Assembly: GCA_963813635.1 (NCBI GenBank)
Contig: CAWEZO010000002.1
Location: 744,001-808,000 of the forward strand
DNA length: 64,000 nt
From: JBBRZM01 sp963813635
GTDB lineage: Bacteria; Actinomycetota; Acidimicrobiia; IMCC26256; JBBRZM01
Direction: 5' to 3'
The notes under the pieces are model-generated. The model had not been told where the DNA came from. It saw only the letters and a list, made by a program, of their open reading frames with translations, and made no database searches. A program made the position numbers and the translations under genes. Each line of letters opens with the position of its first letter. Position 1 is the first letter of the stretch. Below, in pieces: positions 19,681 through 28,781 of the stretch.

Positions 19681-20558
19681 CCACCTCGGCCGACCTCCCC
19701 GCCGCGCAGACCGTCGTCTTCGACGCCTGCCCACTGTGCGGCTCGGAAGCCCATCGGCTCGTCTTCGATCATCCCGACTGCGGTGTCGTCGTCGACTGTC
19801 GAGGGTGCGGACTGCGTTACACGCGGTCACGCAAGCTGTCGTCGATGACCACGATCAGACGCGAGACTCCGATCCCCCTCCCGGAGATGATGGTGCAGAA
19901 GGAGGCCGATCAGACTCACGACTTCCAGGCGATCCTGCGTCAGCTCACGAAGCTCGGAGCTCACGGACCCCTGCTCGATATCGGCTCGATCACCGGGCAC
20001 TTCCTCGACCGGGCGCGCTCGGCGGGCTTCGACGTGATCGGCGTCGAGCCCGACCCGTGGGCGGCCGACTACGCCAGGCGCCAATTCAACCTCGACATCC
20101 GCGAGCAGTTCCTCGACGAGGCCGGCTTCCAAACGGCATCGTTCGGAGTCGTCGTGATGCTCCACGTGATGGAGCACCTCCCGAATCCGAAGGAGACGCT
20201 CGCGGAGGTCCATCGCATCCTCGCGGACGACGGGATCCTCATGGTGGAGATCCCGATCATCGACGCCGCCGCAACGAAGACCATGGGACCTCGGCACCGG
20301 CATTACGTGTTCGACCACACCTTGTTCATGACGCGTTCGACGTGCGCTCGGTTCCTCGAGGACGCCGGGTTCGAGATCGTCCACCAGCATGCAGCCGGCC
20401 GAACTCTCCGTCTCGGGCGGCTCGCGAGAGGGCTGGCTCTGCGCGCGTCACGACCGGGGAACGTAGCGGCACGAGCGCTCGACGCGCTGCGCCTCGACCA
20501 GGTCCGCCTCACGATCAACCTCCGCGACATCCTGCGCGTGTACGCGGTCAAACGGTAG
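19677..20558 (+). CDS. Zinc-ribbon class I SAM-dependent methyltransferase
   Basis: A 293-residue protein from GTG 19677, overlapping the previous stop. The N-terminus has two cysteine pairs, DACPLCGSE and VDCRGCGLRY, a zinc ribbon seen in sugar and natural-product methyltransferases. The SAM domain has motif I LLDIGSITGHFLDRA (the usual E/DxGxGxG is relaxed to DIGSITG), motif II GVEPDPWAADYARR, VVMLHVMEHLPNPKETL and a post-I acidic residue. It is intact. In this locus it probably methylates a nucleotide sugar or glycan. The substrate is unknown. Confidence 0.85.
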   Translation: MTTSADLPAAQTVVFDACPLCGSEAHRLVFDHPDCGVVVDCRGCGLRYTRSRKLSSMTTIRRETPIPLPEMMVQKEADQTHDFQAILRQLTKLGAHGPLLDIGSITGHFLDRARSAGFDVIGVEPDPWAADYARRQFNLDIREQFLDEAGFQTASFGVVVMLHVMEHLPNPKETLAEVHRILADDGILMVEIPIIDAAATKTMGPRHRHYVFDHTLFMTRSTCARFLEDAGFEIVHQHAAGRTLRLGRLARGLALRASRPGNVAARALDALRLDQVRLTINLRDILRVYAVKR

Positions 20559-20566
20559 ACACGAAC

Positions 20567-21392
20567 ATGGAGACCGGCCGGCTCACCAACGTGCTCACCG
20601 ATCCGCGACTCGCCGTGCGGGCGTTGGTCAAACGCTCGCCGAACGCCCCGTTCGAGCGGCGTCTGGAGTGGGATGCACTCGACCGGCCCCACTACGCGTA
20701 CTGCACGTATCAGGCGGCACGCCTGGCCAAGGCCCTCGGGCTCGACGCGATCAGCGTCGTCGAGCTCGGTGTCGCCGGCGGCAACGGGCTCGTGCTGTTG
20801 GAGGAGCTGGCCGCGACCGTCAGCGAGGTCGTCGGCATCCGGATCGAGACGTTCGGCTTCGACGCCGGCACCGGCATGCCGGCCCCGAGCGACTACCGCG
20901 ACCTGCCGTACGTGTGGAGCCCCGGGTTGTTCGCGATGGACGAGGGCGCACTTCGCGACCGGCTGCGGTCGGCCCGCCTTGTCATCGGCGACGTTGCCTC
21001 GACGATCCCGGCGTTCGTCGAGGAAGGCGGATATCCGCCGATCGGGTTCGTTGCGTTCGATCTCGACTACTGGTCCGCGACCGCGGCGGCAATGCGCCTC
21101 CTCGACGGGCCGCCGGAGCTGCGTTTGCCGCGGGTCTTCTGCTACTTCGACGACATCATCGGCAACGACTGGGAGATCCACTGCCCGTACGTCGGTGAGC
21201 TGCTCGCGATCGAGGACTTCAACGCCGGTCACGATCACATCAAGGTCAGCCCCGTCAGCGGCGCTCCGCCACAAGCGTCGAATCCCTGCTGCGTGGAACG
21301 ACCAGATCTACGTCGCGCACGACTTCGCGCACGCGCAGTACAACACCAACGTCCACCCGGCCGACTGGGACCTGGGGTTGCGCGAGCGCTGA
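20567..21392 (+). CDS. Putative SAM-dependent methyltransferase-like protein, 3' frameshift
   Basis: About 275 residues from ATG 20567, nine bases after the previous stop. The motif VVELGVAGGNGLVLLEELA looks like a SAM-binding loop, followed by FGFDAGTGMPAPSDYRDLPY and VAFDLDYWSATAAAMRLLDG. Such proteins appear in polysaccharide loci and are usually annotated only as hypothetical or methyltransferase-like. The current frame runs past 21392 into nonsense. A one-base change near 21265-21280 restores IPAAWNDQIYVAHDFAHAQY and a stop at 21392. Confidence 0.7.
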
Positions 21393-21662
21393 TAGCGCCG
21401 GACAACTAGCCGCACCGATCACCACACGCCGAGGCGGTCGCAAGCCCGCACGATGCGGTGCCCGTTCGCGGACGGGCGAGGTGCGCGTCAGGTCTTCGGC
21501 ATCAAGCCGACCGCAAAGGCACTTTCTCCACGCCGGGGGCTCCAGCCTGGTTGCCTGGCCACTCTCCGCGTGTTTTTGCCACTTTTCGTGAGATGAGGCG
21601 ACAGATGTTGCAGCACGGTGCCGATACCGGAATGGACACCGGCCGCCACCACTCGAGGACTC

Positions 21663-22781
21663 ATGGCTCGCATCAGCACCCGTCCACATCGCCGCACACA
21701 GCTGGCACGTGGCCTGGGAGTGGGCGCGGCAATCGCCTTGTTCGCGACTGCGTGCACCGCCGCGGTGTCTCCGCCCACGACCGTTCCGCCCACGACCGTT
21801 CCGCCCACGACCGTTCCGCCCACGATACCTCCGGCCTCTTCGGTGCTCTACGACTCGAACGCGACCGGCAACTTCGAGATCTACCGGCGCAACCTGCAAA
21901 CGGGCGTCGCGACGCAGCTCACCAACGATCGCCGGTTCGACTCCTGGTGGACCAAGCCGTCGCCGGACGGAACGAGGATCGCTCTTCTACCGCACACCGG
22001 CAGGCGTACACGACACCGACTACAAGCAGACCAGTCTCTGGATGGCGAACATCGATGGAAGCGGGCTCCGGCAGGTGATCGCCAACGGCCAGTACGGCTG
22101 GGCCGTGCAGGGCCATGCCGAGTGGTCTCCCGATGGCACCAAGCTCGTGATGTTCGGCGGAAGCGTCTACAACGGCATCGTCGTCACCGACACCAACGGG
22201 GTGCCGCTGCACCGGGTCGGCAACGGCATCGATCCCGTGTGGAGCTCGAACGGGAAGCAGATCATCTACATCAACTGCGCCAGGGCCGCCGACTTCCCGT
22301 CTGTCCGGCGGATCAGAACCGTGTCTGGGCCGTCAACGAGGACGGCAGCTCGCCGCACATGCTCGTCGACATACCTGTCGGGGCGAACGACCCGACGATG
22401 TCGCCGGATGGAACCACGATCGCATTCGAGACCAACCCCGGAGGCTTCGTGTGGGACCTCTGGGTGGCGAACGCCGACGGCAGCAACCCGCGGCAAGCTC
22501 TTCTCGGACGGGAACGTCAACTCGAATCCGGTCTGGGCCTCCAACGACGAGCTGTTCTTCTACAAGACCGCGCCGTTCCGGAACGGGTTCCAGGTCTGCA
22601 CGATCCACAAGGACGGAAGCGGCTTGACGTGGGTGTCGCACCGGGACAGGTCGGCATCGCCGAGATGGCCGTCCCCCGTCGCCGTGAGATTTGCGCGCCC
22701 TCGACTCAGGCGACTCCCGGCGACTTCCGTCGACACTTCGACATCGCTGCGTCGGCTCGAGGTGCATCGATCGCCGGTTGA
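21663..22781 (+). pseudogene. TolB-like beta-propeller lipoprotein, multiple frameshifts
   Basis: ATG 21663 starts a signal peptide, RTQLARGLGVGAAIALFATA, with the lipobox LFATAC, then a PTTVP repeat linker. After that, segments in alternating frames show propeller blades: SSVLYDSNATGNFEIYRRNL, SLWMANIDGSGLRQVIANGQ, HAEWSPDGTKLVMFGG, PTMSPDGTTIAFETNPGGF, DLWVANADGSNPRQ and VWASNDELFFYKTAP. WSPDGT and SPDGT are hallmark TolB/PD40 motifs. About four indels are needed. The C-terminal end is uncertain; 22781 is the stop of the frame that looks best. It is an exported, membrane-anchored protein that may bind glycan or protein partners at the cell surface. Confidence 0.72.
21771..21830. repeat. 15-bp tandem repeat encoding PTTVP units
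   Basis: Three perfect copies of the 15-bp unit ccgcccacgaccgtt and a fourth diverged copy. In the lipoprotein frame each unit encodes a Pro/Thr-rich pentapeptide just after the lipobox cysteine, forming a wall-spanning tether. Such repeats expand and contract easily. Confidence 0.9.
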
Positions 22782-23340
22782 TCGACTTGATCGTCAGCGG
22801 TTGTCTCGCAGTCACCCGGGAGTCCTCGGGTACCGACTCGAAGAGCCTGACCCCGGCCCCGATCACCGAGCGGGAGCCGATGGTGACCGGACCGTAGATG
22901 GAGCAGCCGCCGGAGAGGACGACGTCGTCGCCGACGACCGGCGGGCCGTCACGACTCGGGTCCGCGTATCCGGCGACGCCCAGCTGCACGAACATCAAGA
23001 TGATGCAATTGCGCCCGATCCTCGTGCCGGCGGAGCACCCGCTGCCGCGCGTGCCCGAGGACGAGGCCGGGCCCGATGATCGCCTTCGGCGCGAACTCGA
23101 CGAAGAACACGACCTCGTTGATGTACATGAGTATCCGGGCGATCGGCGAGAGGCCATTTCGTTGGGCGGCTCGCGCGAGGCGGAAGATGACCACGGCATG
23201 GAACATCGGCCAGGTCAGGATGTTGAAGATCGCCCGCAGCCGTGACTTGCCGAAGGAACGCTGTTGAACTCCCTGAACGCCAGGTAATCAGCCTTGATCG
23301 ACTCGACGAGCCCGACTTCACCTTCTTCGAGATTGGCCAT
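22706..23340 (-). pseudogene. Serine-acetyltransferase-like hexapeptide acyltransferase, frameshifted
   Basis: ATG 23340 opens MANLEEGEVGLVESIKADYL. In a second frame follow FHAVVIFRLARAAQRNGLSP and NEVVFFVEFAPKAIIGPGLV. A third frame has GTRIGRNCIILMFVQLGVAG, VVGDDVVLSGGCSIYGPVTI and GSRSVIGAGVRLFESVPEDS. The [LIV]-G-x4 hexapeptide repeats and the HGxG-like region belong to the left-handed beta-helix O-acetyltransferases (CysE/WcaB type). About three indels are needed. The 3' end is unclear; a stop at 22706 in one frame fits and would make it overlap the convergent lipoprotein gene. It probably O-acetylates glycan sugars. A similar intact enzyme is at 26694-27272. Confidence 0.7.
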
Positions 23341-23504
23341 GGTGTCTTCTTACCCCGGTTCCTTCGCATACAGCCGATAAATCGCAGATCCGCCCACCGC
23401 GATGGCAGCGTTCCGGGCCGGCTGGTACGTTTCCGGAACGCAGCGTCAGACCCACTGCTGCATCATTCTTGGTTTCTCCCTCCCTCGCGCTCGGGAAGCC
23501 GCCC

Positions 23505-24338
23505 GTGACCGACACGAGCTACGACCCGGCCAGCCACTACGACCGGGTCACGGCCGCCTGGGGCCCACTGTTCGGTGACGATCTGCACTACGGGCTCTTC
23601 GAGACCGGCACCGAGGCCCTGGCGGAGGCGACCCAGGCCCTCACCGAGCGCATGGCGGAGGCGGCGAGGATCGCTCCCGGTGTCGAGGTGCTCGACGTCG
23701 GCTGCGGCACAGGCACACCGGCCTGTGCGCTGGCCCGTGACCACGGCGCACGAGTCATGGGGATCACCACCAGCGCCGTCGGCGTCGAAGCCGCCACCGC
23801 GACGGGCCACCGCCGCCGGCGTGGGCGACCTCGTCCGGTTCGAGATCCGCGACGGCACCGACAACGGCTTCCCCGACGCTTCCTTCGACCGGGTGTGGGT
23901 CCTGGAGTCGTCCCACCTCATGCCCGCTCGCGAGCGACTGGTCTCCGAATGTGCGCGGGTCCTCCGACCGGGCGGGATGCTGGCGCTCTGCGACATCGTC
24001 CTGCGCCGCCCGCTGCCCTTCCCGGAGGTCCGTCGCCTCCGCGGAGAGCTGACGCTGCTGCGCCAGGTCTTCGGCGATGCCCACATGGAGCCTCTGGAGC
24101 GCTACGCGAGCTGGCTCAGGAGCACGGCCTGGTGGTCGAGGACCAAATGGATCTCACGGCCGCCACCCGCCCGACCTTCGCACGGTGGAGAGACAACGCG
24201 CAGCTCCACCGCGCCGAGGTCGTCGCGCTCCTGGGCGAACCCGACTGGACCCGCTTCGTCGACTCCTGCGCCGTCCTCGAGCAGTTCTGGGACGACGGCA
24301 CGCTGGGCTACGGGCTCCTCGCCGCTCACCGAGCGTGA
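23505..24338 (+). CDS. SAM-dependent methyltransferase (UbiE/SAM_MT11-like), two frameshifts
   Basis: From GTG 23505: YDPASHYDRVTAAWGPLFGD, LHYGLFETGTEALAEATQAL and motif I VEVLDVGCGTGTPACALA. After a shift near 23810 it continues GDLVRFEIRDGTDNGFPDAS and FDRVWVLESSHLMPARERLV, with LRPGGMLALCDIV. A second shift near 24115 gives the C-terminus LVVEDQMDLTAATRPTFARW. The total is about 277 residues. The layout matches small-molecule O/N/C-methyltransferases of the sarcosine/tocopherol/rebeccamycin type. It lies just upstream of the acyl carrier protein operon, so a lipid or natural-product substrate is as likely as a sugar. Confidence 0.82.
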   Translation: MTDTSYDPASHYDRVTAAWGPLFGDDLHYGLFETGTEALAEATQALTERMAEAARIAPGVEVLDVGCGTGTPACALARDHGARVMGITTSAVGVEAATATGHRRRRGRPRPVRDPRRHRQRLPRRFLRPGVGPGVVPPHARSRATGLRMCAGPPTGRDAGALRHRPAPPAALPGGPSPPRRADAAAPGLRRCPHGASGALRELAQEHGLVVEDQMDLTAATRPTFARWRDNAQLHRAEVVALLGEPDWTRFVDSCAVLEQFWDDGTLGYGLLAAHRA

Positions 24339-24339
24339 A

Positions 24340-24353
24340 GAGGCGAGAGCCTC
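24340..24353 (+). terminator. Weak hairpin after methyltransferase
   Basis: gaggc-gaga-gcctc, a 5-bp GC-rich stem with a tetraloop right after the methyltransferase stop. It lacks a T run, so termination is uncertain. Confidence 0.3.
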
Positions 24354-24433
24354 ATTACCCCCACCCTTCACGTCGGCCGTGCACAAGGTAGGTTTCTGCT
24401 CAAAGCTCACACATCGAGACGAGGAGGCCCCGG

Positions 24434-24682
24434 GTGGACAGTCGACCCGCCGTATTGGCTGTGATCCAACGCGTGCTCGAGGACAAGGGTCTCCAACCCG
24501 ATCTCGACGACGACTCGGTGGCGCTCGACGACACCGGCCTCGGACTCGATTCGTTGGACATCGCCACGATCGCGGCGGAGCTCGAAGCGGAGTTGGAGAT
24601 CGACCCGTTCGCGCATGACGACGTACACCTCGGAACACTGCGGGAGTTCGTCGAGCTCTACACCCACGAGAACGGCAATTGA
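24434..24682 (+). CDS. Stand-alone acyl carrier protein
   Basis: An 82-residue acidic helical protein from GTG 24434. The phosphopantetheine attachment site is GLGLDSLDIATIAAELEAEL with Ser40. Size, charge and motif fit an acyl carrier protein used in trans. It is not next to the usual fatty-acid synthase genes. Instead its stop overlaps an AMP-dependent ligase (TTGA), and a ketoreductase follows, so it probably carries an acyl or aminoacyl unit activated by that ligase. Confidence 0.92.
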   Translation: MDSRPAVLAVIQRVLEDKGLQPDLDDDSVALDDTGLGLDSLDIATIAAELEAELEIDPFAHDDVHLGTLREFVELYTHENGN

Positions 24683-25971
24683 TCTCTGCCGTCCTCGCCG
24701 CGACCCAACCCGATCGTCCGTTCCTCCTCGACTGCGATCCCCACACGCTCACCGAGCTCTCCTACGGTCTCTGCCGGTCGATGGTCGACGCGCTCGTGCA
24801 GTCGCGCCCGGATCTCCGCGGCGCCCGCGTCGGCCTGCGTGCCTCCGCCGACCGGGACACTGTGCTCTGGTTGCTCGCCCTCGACGCGCTCGGAGCGCGC
24901 GCACACCTCATCCCGCCGACCCTGCCCGAGGAGACGGCGGACGCGCTGGTCGAGCAACTCGGCCTGCACGCCGTCATCGGTCGGCCGCCCATTGCCGCGG
25001 CGCCGACGGGCCACTCCAGCGGACCCGAGGTCGTGCTGTTCACCTCTGGGACTACCGGCATACCGAAGGCGGTCCGCCACACGTGGGAGTCGCTCGCGGC
25101 TCGTGTCCACCGGAGCACCGCCCTCGCCGACGCCCGATGGCTGTTGGCCTATCCCCTTTCTGCGTTCGCCGGCTTGCAGGTGTTCCTGCACGCACTGCTC
25201 AACGGCGGCAGCCTCGTGCTCGGTGGCACCAGCCCGGCAACGGCGAGTCGTGCCTTGGGCGCCGGCGTCACCCACGTCTCGGCGACACCGACATTCGTTC
25301 GCCTGCTGCTGATGGGCGGGAACCCCGAGGCGCTGTCCCCGGTGCAGCTCACCGTGGGCGGCGAAGCTGTCGACCAGCCGCTGCTCGACAGGATCACCCG
25401 ACGGTTTCCGTCGGCGCGCGTGACGCACATCTACGCGTCGAGCGAGATGGGCACCTGCTTCTCGGTGCACGACGGACGGGCCGGATTCCCCGCGACGTAC
25501 CTGGAGTCCGACGAGCTGCCGGTGTGGTTGACCGTTCGGGACGGCGAGCTCCACATCCGATCACCACACGGCATGAGCGGCTACGTGGGCCGGGCCGATC
25601 CGAGGGACGACAACGGGCTGTACCCGACGGGCGATCTCGTCGAAGTGACCGGCGATCGGGTGCACTTCCTCGGGCGGCGCAACGAGACCATCAACGTCGG
25701 AGGCCAGAAGGTGCACCCGCGCGAGGTCGAGGAGGTGTTGCTGACGGAAGCGCGGGTGCGAGCAGCCCGTGTCTCCGGCACGAGCAGCTCGGTGACGGGC
25801 CAGATCGTCCGAGCCGACGTGGTCGCCACGTCGTACACCGACCTCGAGGAGCTGCGACGCGCGCTGCTCGCGCTCTGCCGCGCGCAGCTACAGCCGCATA
25901 AGGTTCCCCGGATCCTCAAGATCGTCGACTCCCTCGAGCAAACCGACGGGGGCAAGCTCACCCGGAGGTAG
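24679..25971 (+). CDS. AMP-dependent acyl ligase (ANL superfamily)
   Basis: A 430-residue adenylating enzyme, shorter than usual (about 500). The P-loop is EVVLFTSGTTGIPKAVRHT, A5 is ASSEMGTC, A7 is LYPTGDLVEVTGDRVHFLGR, A8 is RRNETINVGGQKVHPREVEE, and the A10 lysine is in TDGGKLTRR. All core catalytic motifs are present, so it should form an acyl-adenylate and load the adjacent carrier protein or CoA. The N-terminal region is compact, which explains the short length. Start TTG 24679 overlaps the ACP stop. The substrate cannot be predicted. Five bases separate it from the next gene. Confidence 0.9.
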   Translation: MISAVLAATQPDRPFLLDCDPHTLTELSYGLCRSMVDALVQSRPDLRGARVGLRASADRDTVLWLLALDALGARAHLIPPTLPEETADALVEQLGLHAVIGRPPIAAAPTGHSSGPEVVLFTSGTTGIPKAVRHTWESLAARVHRSTALADARWLLAYPLSAFAGLQVFLHALLNGGSLVLGGTSPATASRALGAGVTHVSATPTFVRLLLMGGNPEALSPVQLTVGGEAVDQPLLDRITRRFPSARVTHIYASSEMGTCFSVHDGRAGFPATYLESDELPVWLTVRDGELHIRSPHGMSGYVGRADPRDDNGLYPTGDLVEVTGDRVHFLGRRNETINVGGQKVHPREVEEVLLTEARVRAARVSGTSSSVTGQIVRADVVATSYTDLEELRRALLALCRAQLQPHKVPRILKIVDSLEQTDGGKLTRR

Positions 25972-25975
25972 CCGC

Positions 25976-26704
25976 GTGCAGGTCGTGGTCGTCAGCGGCG
26001 GAAGCCGCGGTCTCGGACAAGCGATCGTCGGGCATCTGCTGGAGCGTGGTGATGCCGTCGCCACGTTCAGTCGGAGCAGGACCCCGTTCGTCGACAGCGT
26101 CGAAGACGATCCGGACCGACGCGACCGGTTCTTGTTCTCGGAAGTCGAGATCGCGCAACCCGACGCGGTCCGCGACTTCGTGCGCGCCACAGTGAAGCGG
26201 TTCGGGCGCATCGACGCGCTGATCAACAACGCCGGCATCGCCCGAGACGGGCTCCTCGCCACGCAATCCGTCGACGAGATCGCAGAGGTCGTCGACATCA
26301 ACGTCAAAGGTTCGCTGATCCTGGCCCGTTCGTGTCTCCGGCCGATGCTGCGCGCCCGGAAGGGCCGCGTCGTCAACATCTCGTCGATCATCGGGCTGCG
26401 CGGTTACCGAGGCCTCGCGACCTATGGTGCGACCAAGGGCGCGCTCGACGCGATGACCCGTGCGCTCGCACGCGAGGTCGCGAGCCTCGGGATCACGGTC
26501 AACAGCATCGCCCCGGGCTTTCTGGAGACCGAGATGACGCACGGTCTCGACGAGCAGCAAGTCGGTCAGATCGTGCGCCGCACGCCGCTCGGCCGGCTCG
26601 GCCGGCCCGACGACATCCTGCCCACGATCGACTTCCTGCTCTCTGACGGTTCCGCGTTCATGACCGGCCAGGTGCTCGTCGTCGACGGCGGCCTCACCGC
26701 CTGA
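25976..26704 (+). CDS. FabG-like ketoreductase (SDR)
   Basis: A 242-residue short-chain reductase from GTG 25976. The cofactor motif is VVVSGGSRGLGQAIVGHLLE (SGGSRGLG instead of TGxxxGxG), then LINNAGIARDG, the catalytic Ser in NISSIIGLRG and the YxxxK in YGATKGALDAMTRALARE. The ending is GQVLVVDGGLTA. All catalytic residues are present. Placed after an ACP and an AMP-ligase, it probably reduces a beta-keto group on the carrier protein. A sugar dehydrogenase role is the alternative. Its last 11 bp overlap the convergent acyltransferase gene. Confidence 0.9.
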   Translation: MQVVVVSGGSRGLGQAIVGHLLERGDAVATFSRSRTPFVDSVEDDPDRRDRFLFSEVEIAQPDAVRDFVRATVKRFGRIDALINNAGIARDGLLATQSVDEIAEVVDINVKGSLILARSCLRPMLRARKGRVVNISSIIGLRGYRGLATYGATKGALDAMTRALAREVASLGITVNSIAPGFLETEMTHGLDEQQVGQIVRRTPLGRLGRPDDILPTIDFLLSDGSAFMTGQVLVVDGGLTA

Positions 26705-27272
26705 TCGTCAGCCGTCGAGATCGTCGCCGGTCGGTTTCGCGCGTGACCACCCTCGCGGGCGCGGGCAGGACGGTCGAATCGGGTGGCACGTCGCGGAACA
26801 CGACCGCTCCGATGCCGATGCGGCTGCGATCGCCGATGTGCACCGGTCCGAAGATCGACGCGCCGCACCCGATGTACACGTCGTCTCCGATCACCGGGGG
26901 GACGAGCTCCGCGGCGAGCGCCTGCCCGTTGTCGTCCAGCTTCTCGATCACGCCGATGCTGGCCCATTCGAAGATCGTCGCGTTGCGACCGATCCGCGCG
27001 TGCGGATGGATCATCACGCCGCGGCCACCGTGGGGAATTCGCAGGCCCGGACCGATCTGTGTGGCCCTCGGGAGCTGCGCGCTCATCAGGAACTCGACCC
27101 AGACGAACTTCGCCGCACGTACGAACGGCGCCAGCAAGAATCGGAGGGGTCCGAACTGCGGATCCGAGACTCCCTGATTGAGCCGGAGCAGCGTGAGGGT
27201 CACGATGCTCAGGAACTCGCCTCTGGACGCCAGACGCGCCAGATCCTCACGAAGCGCGCTGCGCCAGTCCAC
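26694..27272 (-). CDS. Serine-acetyltransferase-like hexapeptide acyltransferase
   Basis: A 192-residue left-handed beta-helix transferase. The N-terminal helical part is DWRSALREDLARLASRGEF. The helix repeats include RATQIGPGLRIPHGGRGVMI with the catalytic-type His-Gly-Gly, HPHARIGRNATIFEWASIGV, VIGDDVYIGCGASIFGPVHI and GDRSRIGIGAVVFRDVPPDS. The GTG at 27272 lies 8 bp after the ahcY stop and fits homologues; the frame is open further but overlaps ahcY. It could O-acetylate glycan or transfer the acyl group built by the convergent ACP cassette. It resembles the broken gene at 22706-23340. Confidence 0.85.
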   Translation of the reverse strand: MDWRSALREDLARLASRGEFLSIVTLTLLRLNQGVSDPQFGPLRFLLAPFVRAAKFVWVEFLMSAQLPRATQIGPGLRIPHGGRGVMIHPHARIGRNATIFEWASIGVIEKLDDNGQALAAELVPPVIGDDVYIGCGASIFGPVHIGDRSRIGIGAVVFRDVPPDSTVLPAPARVVTRETDRRRSRRLTIRR

Positions 27273-27280
27273 GGAGCGTG

Positions 27281-28736
27281 TCAGTAGCGGTAGTGGTCGG
27301 GCTTGAACGGACCGTGTTGGGGAATGCCGAGATAATCGGCTTGCTCCTCGGTGAGCTCCGTGAGCTTCACGCCGAGCTTGCCGAGATGCAGACGCGCCAC
27401 TTCCTCGTCGAGGTGCTTGGGCAACGTGTAGACGCGGCGCTCGTAGAAGTCGGGGTGGCCGTAGAGCTCCATCTGGGCCATCACCTGGTTGGTGAAGCTG
27501 TTCGACATCACGAAGCTCGGGTGACCGGTCGCGCAGCCGAGGTTGAGCAGCCGGCCTTCGGCCAGCACGATCACCGCGTGGCCGTCGGGGAACACCCATT
27601 CATCGACTTGCGGCTTGATGTTGATGCGCGTGATGCCGTCGACCTTCGCGAGACCCGCCATGTCGATCTCGTTGTCGAAGTGACCGATGTTGCCGACGAT
27701 CGCGTTGTGCTTCATGCGCGCCATGTCGGACGGCGTGATGATGTTGAGGTTGCCGGTCGCGGTGATGAACAGGTCGGCCGTCTCGACGATGTCGTCGAGC
27801 GTCGTGACCTCATAGCCCTCCATCGCCGCCTGTAACGCGCAGATCGGATCGACCTCGGTGATGACGACCCGCGTGCCCTGGCCCTTCAAAGACTGGGCGC
27901 AACCCTTGCCGACGTCGCCGTACCCGCACACCACGGTGACCTTGCCCGCGAGCATCACGTCGGTGGCGCGGCAGATGCCGTCGACAAGTGAATGGCGGCA
28001 GCCGTAGAGGTTGTCGAACTTCGACTTGGTCACCGAGTCGTTGACGTTGATCGCCGGGAAGAGCAGCGTGCCGAGCTCGGTCATCTGGTACAGCCGGTGC
28101 ACACCGGTGGTCGTCTCCTCGGTGACACCCTGGATGTCATGAGCGACGCGATGCCAGCGCTGCGGGTCTTCGGCAAGCGTGCGCCTCAGCAGCGCGAGCA
28201 CGTAGCCGAACTCCTCGGAGTCGGCTGTCGTGGCGTCGGGGACTGCGCCCGCCTTCTCGAACTCGACGCCCTTGTGCACGAGCAGCGTGGCGTCGCCACC
28301 ATCGTCGAGGATCGTCGTGGGACCGCTCTCGCCGGGCCATTCGAGCGCCTGGTCGGTGCACCACCAGTACTCCTCGAGCGTCTCGCCCTTCCACGCGAAC
28401 ACCGGGACGCCCGACACTGCGGATCGCGGCTGCGGCGTGGTCCTGTGTGGAGAAGATGTTGCAGCTCGCCCAACGCACGGCGGCACCGAGCGCGACGAGT
28501 GTCTCGATGAGCACCGCGGTCTGGATCGTCATGTGGAGCGAACCGGTGATCCGCGCGCCGGCGAGCGGCTGCTGTGCGGCGTAGCGCTCACGCAACGCCA
28601 TGAGCCCGGGCATCTCGTGCTCGGCGAGCGTGATCTCCTTGCGGCCGAAGTCGGCCAGCGAGAGATCCGCGACCTTGAAGTCGGAGGGGCCGTCGCTCGA
28701 CGATGACGATGTGGAGGGGGGTGCCGTCGTGGTCAT
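27281..28736 (-). CDS. ahcY: Adenosylhomocysteinase, one frameshift
   Basis: S-adenosylhomocysteine hydrolase splits SAH to adenosine and homocysteine and keeps methyltransferases active. The N-terminal frame from ATG 28736 has DFKVADLSLADFGRKEITLA, RITGSLHMTIQTAVLIETL and WASCNIFSTQDHAAAAI. The other frame continues VFAWKGETLEEYWWCTDQAL, SVTKSKFDNLYGCRHSLVDG, the NAD-binding AGKVTVVCGYGDVGKGCA, and the C-terminal FKPDHYRY that inserts into the neighbouring subunit. The join is a one-base insertion near 28421. In a single-copy core enzyme this points to sequence error. It has its own promoter and a long structured leader. Confidence 0.96.
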
Positions 28737-28781
28737 GGTGTGACTCCTCGATGTGGGCGCGGGGCCGGGTGGGCGACGCGG

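Noticed and set aside
21440..21662. Possible c-di-GMP-I riboswitch before the lipoprotein gene (gcaaag and ggttgcc segments)
   Set aside because: The core GGGACGCAAAGCC and the upstream GGCAAACC partner are not present, and the closing helix cannot be formed. The likeness is too weak to claim.
11357..24338. Programmed ribosomal frameshifting in the glycosyltransferases
   Set aside because: There are too many sites, both +1 and -1, without shared slippery heptamers or downstream pseudoknots; errors or decay explain them better.
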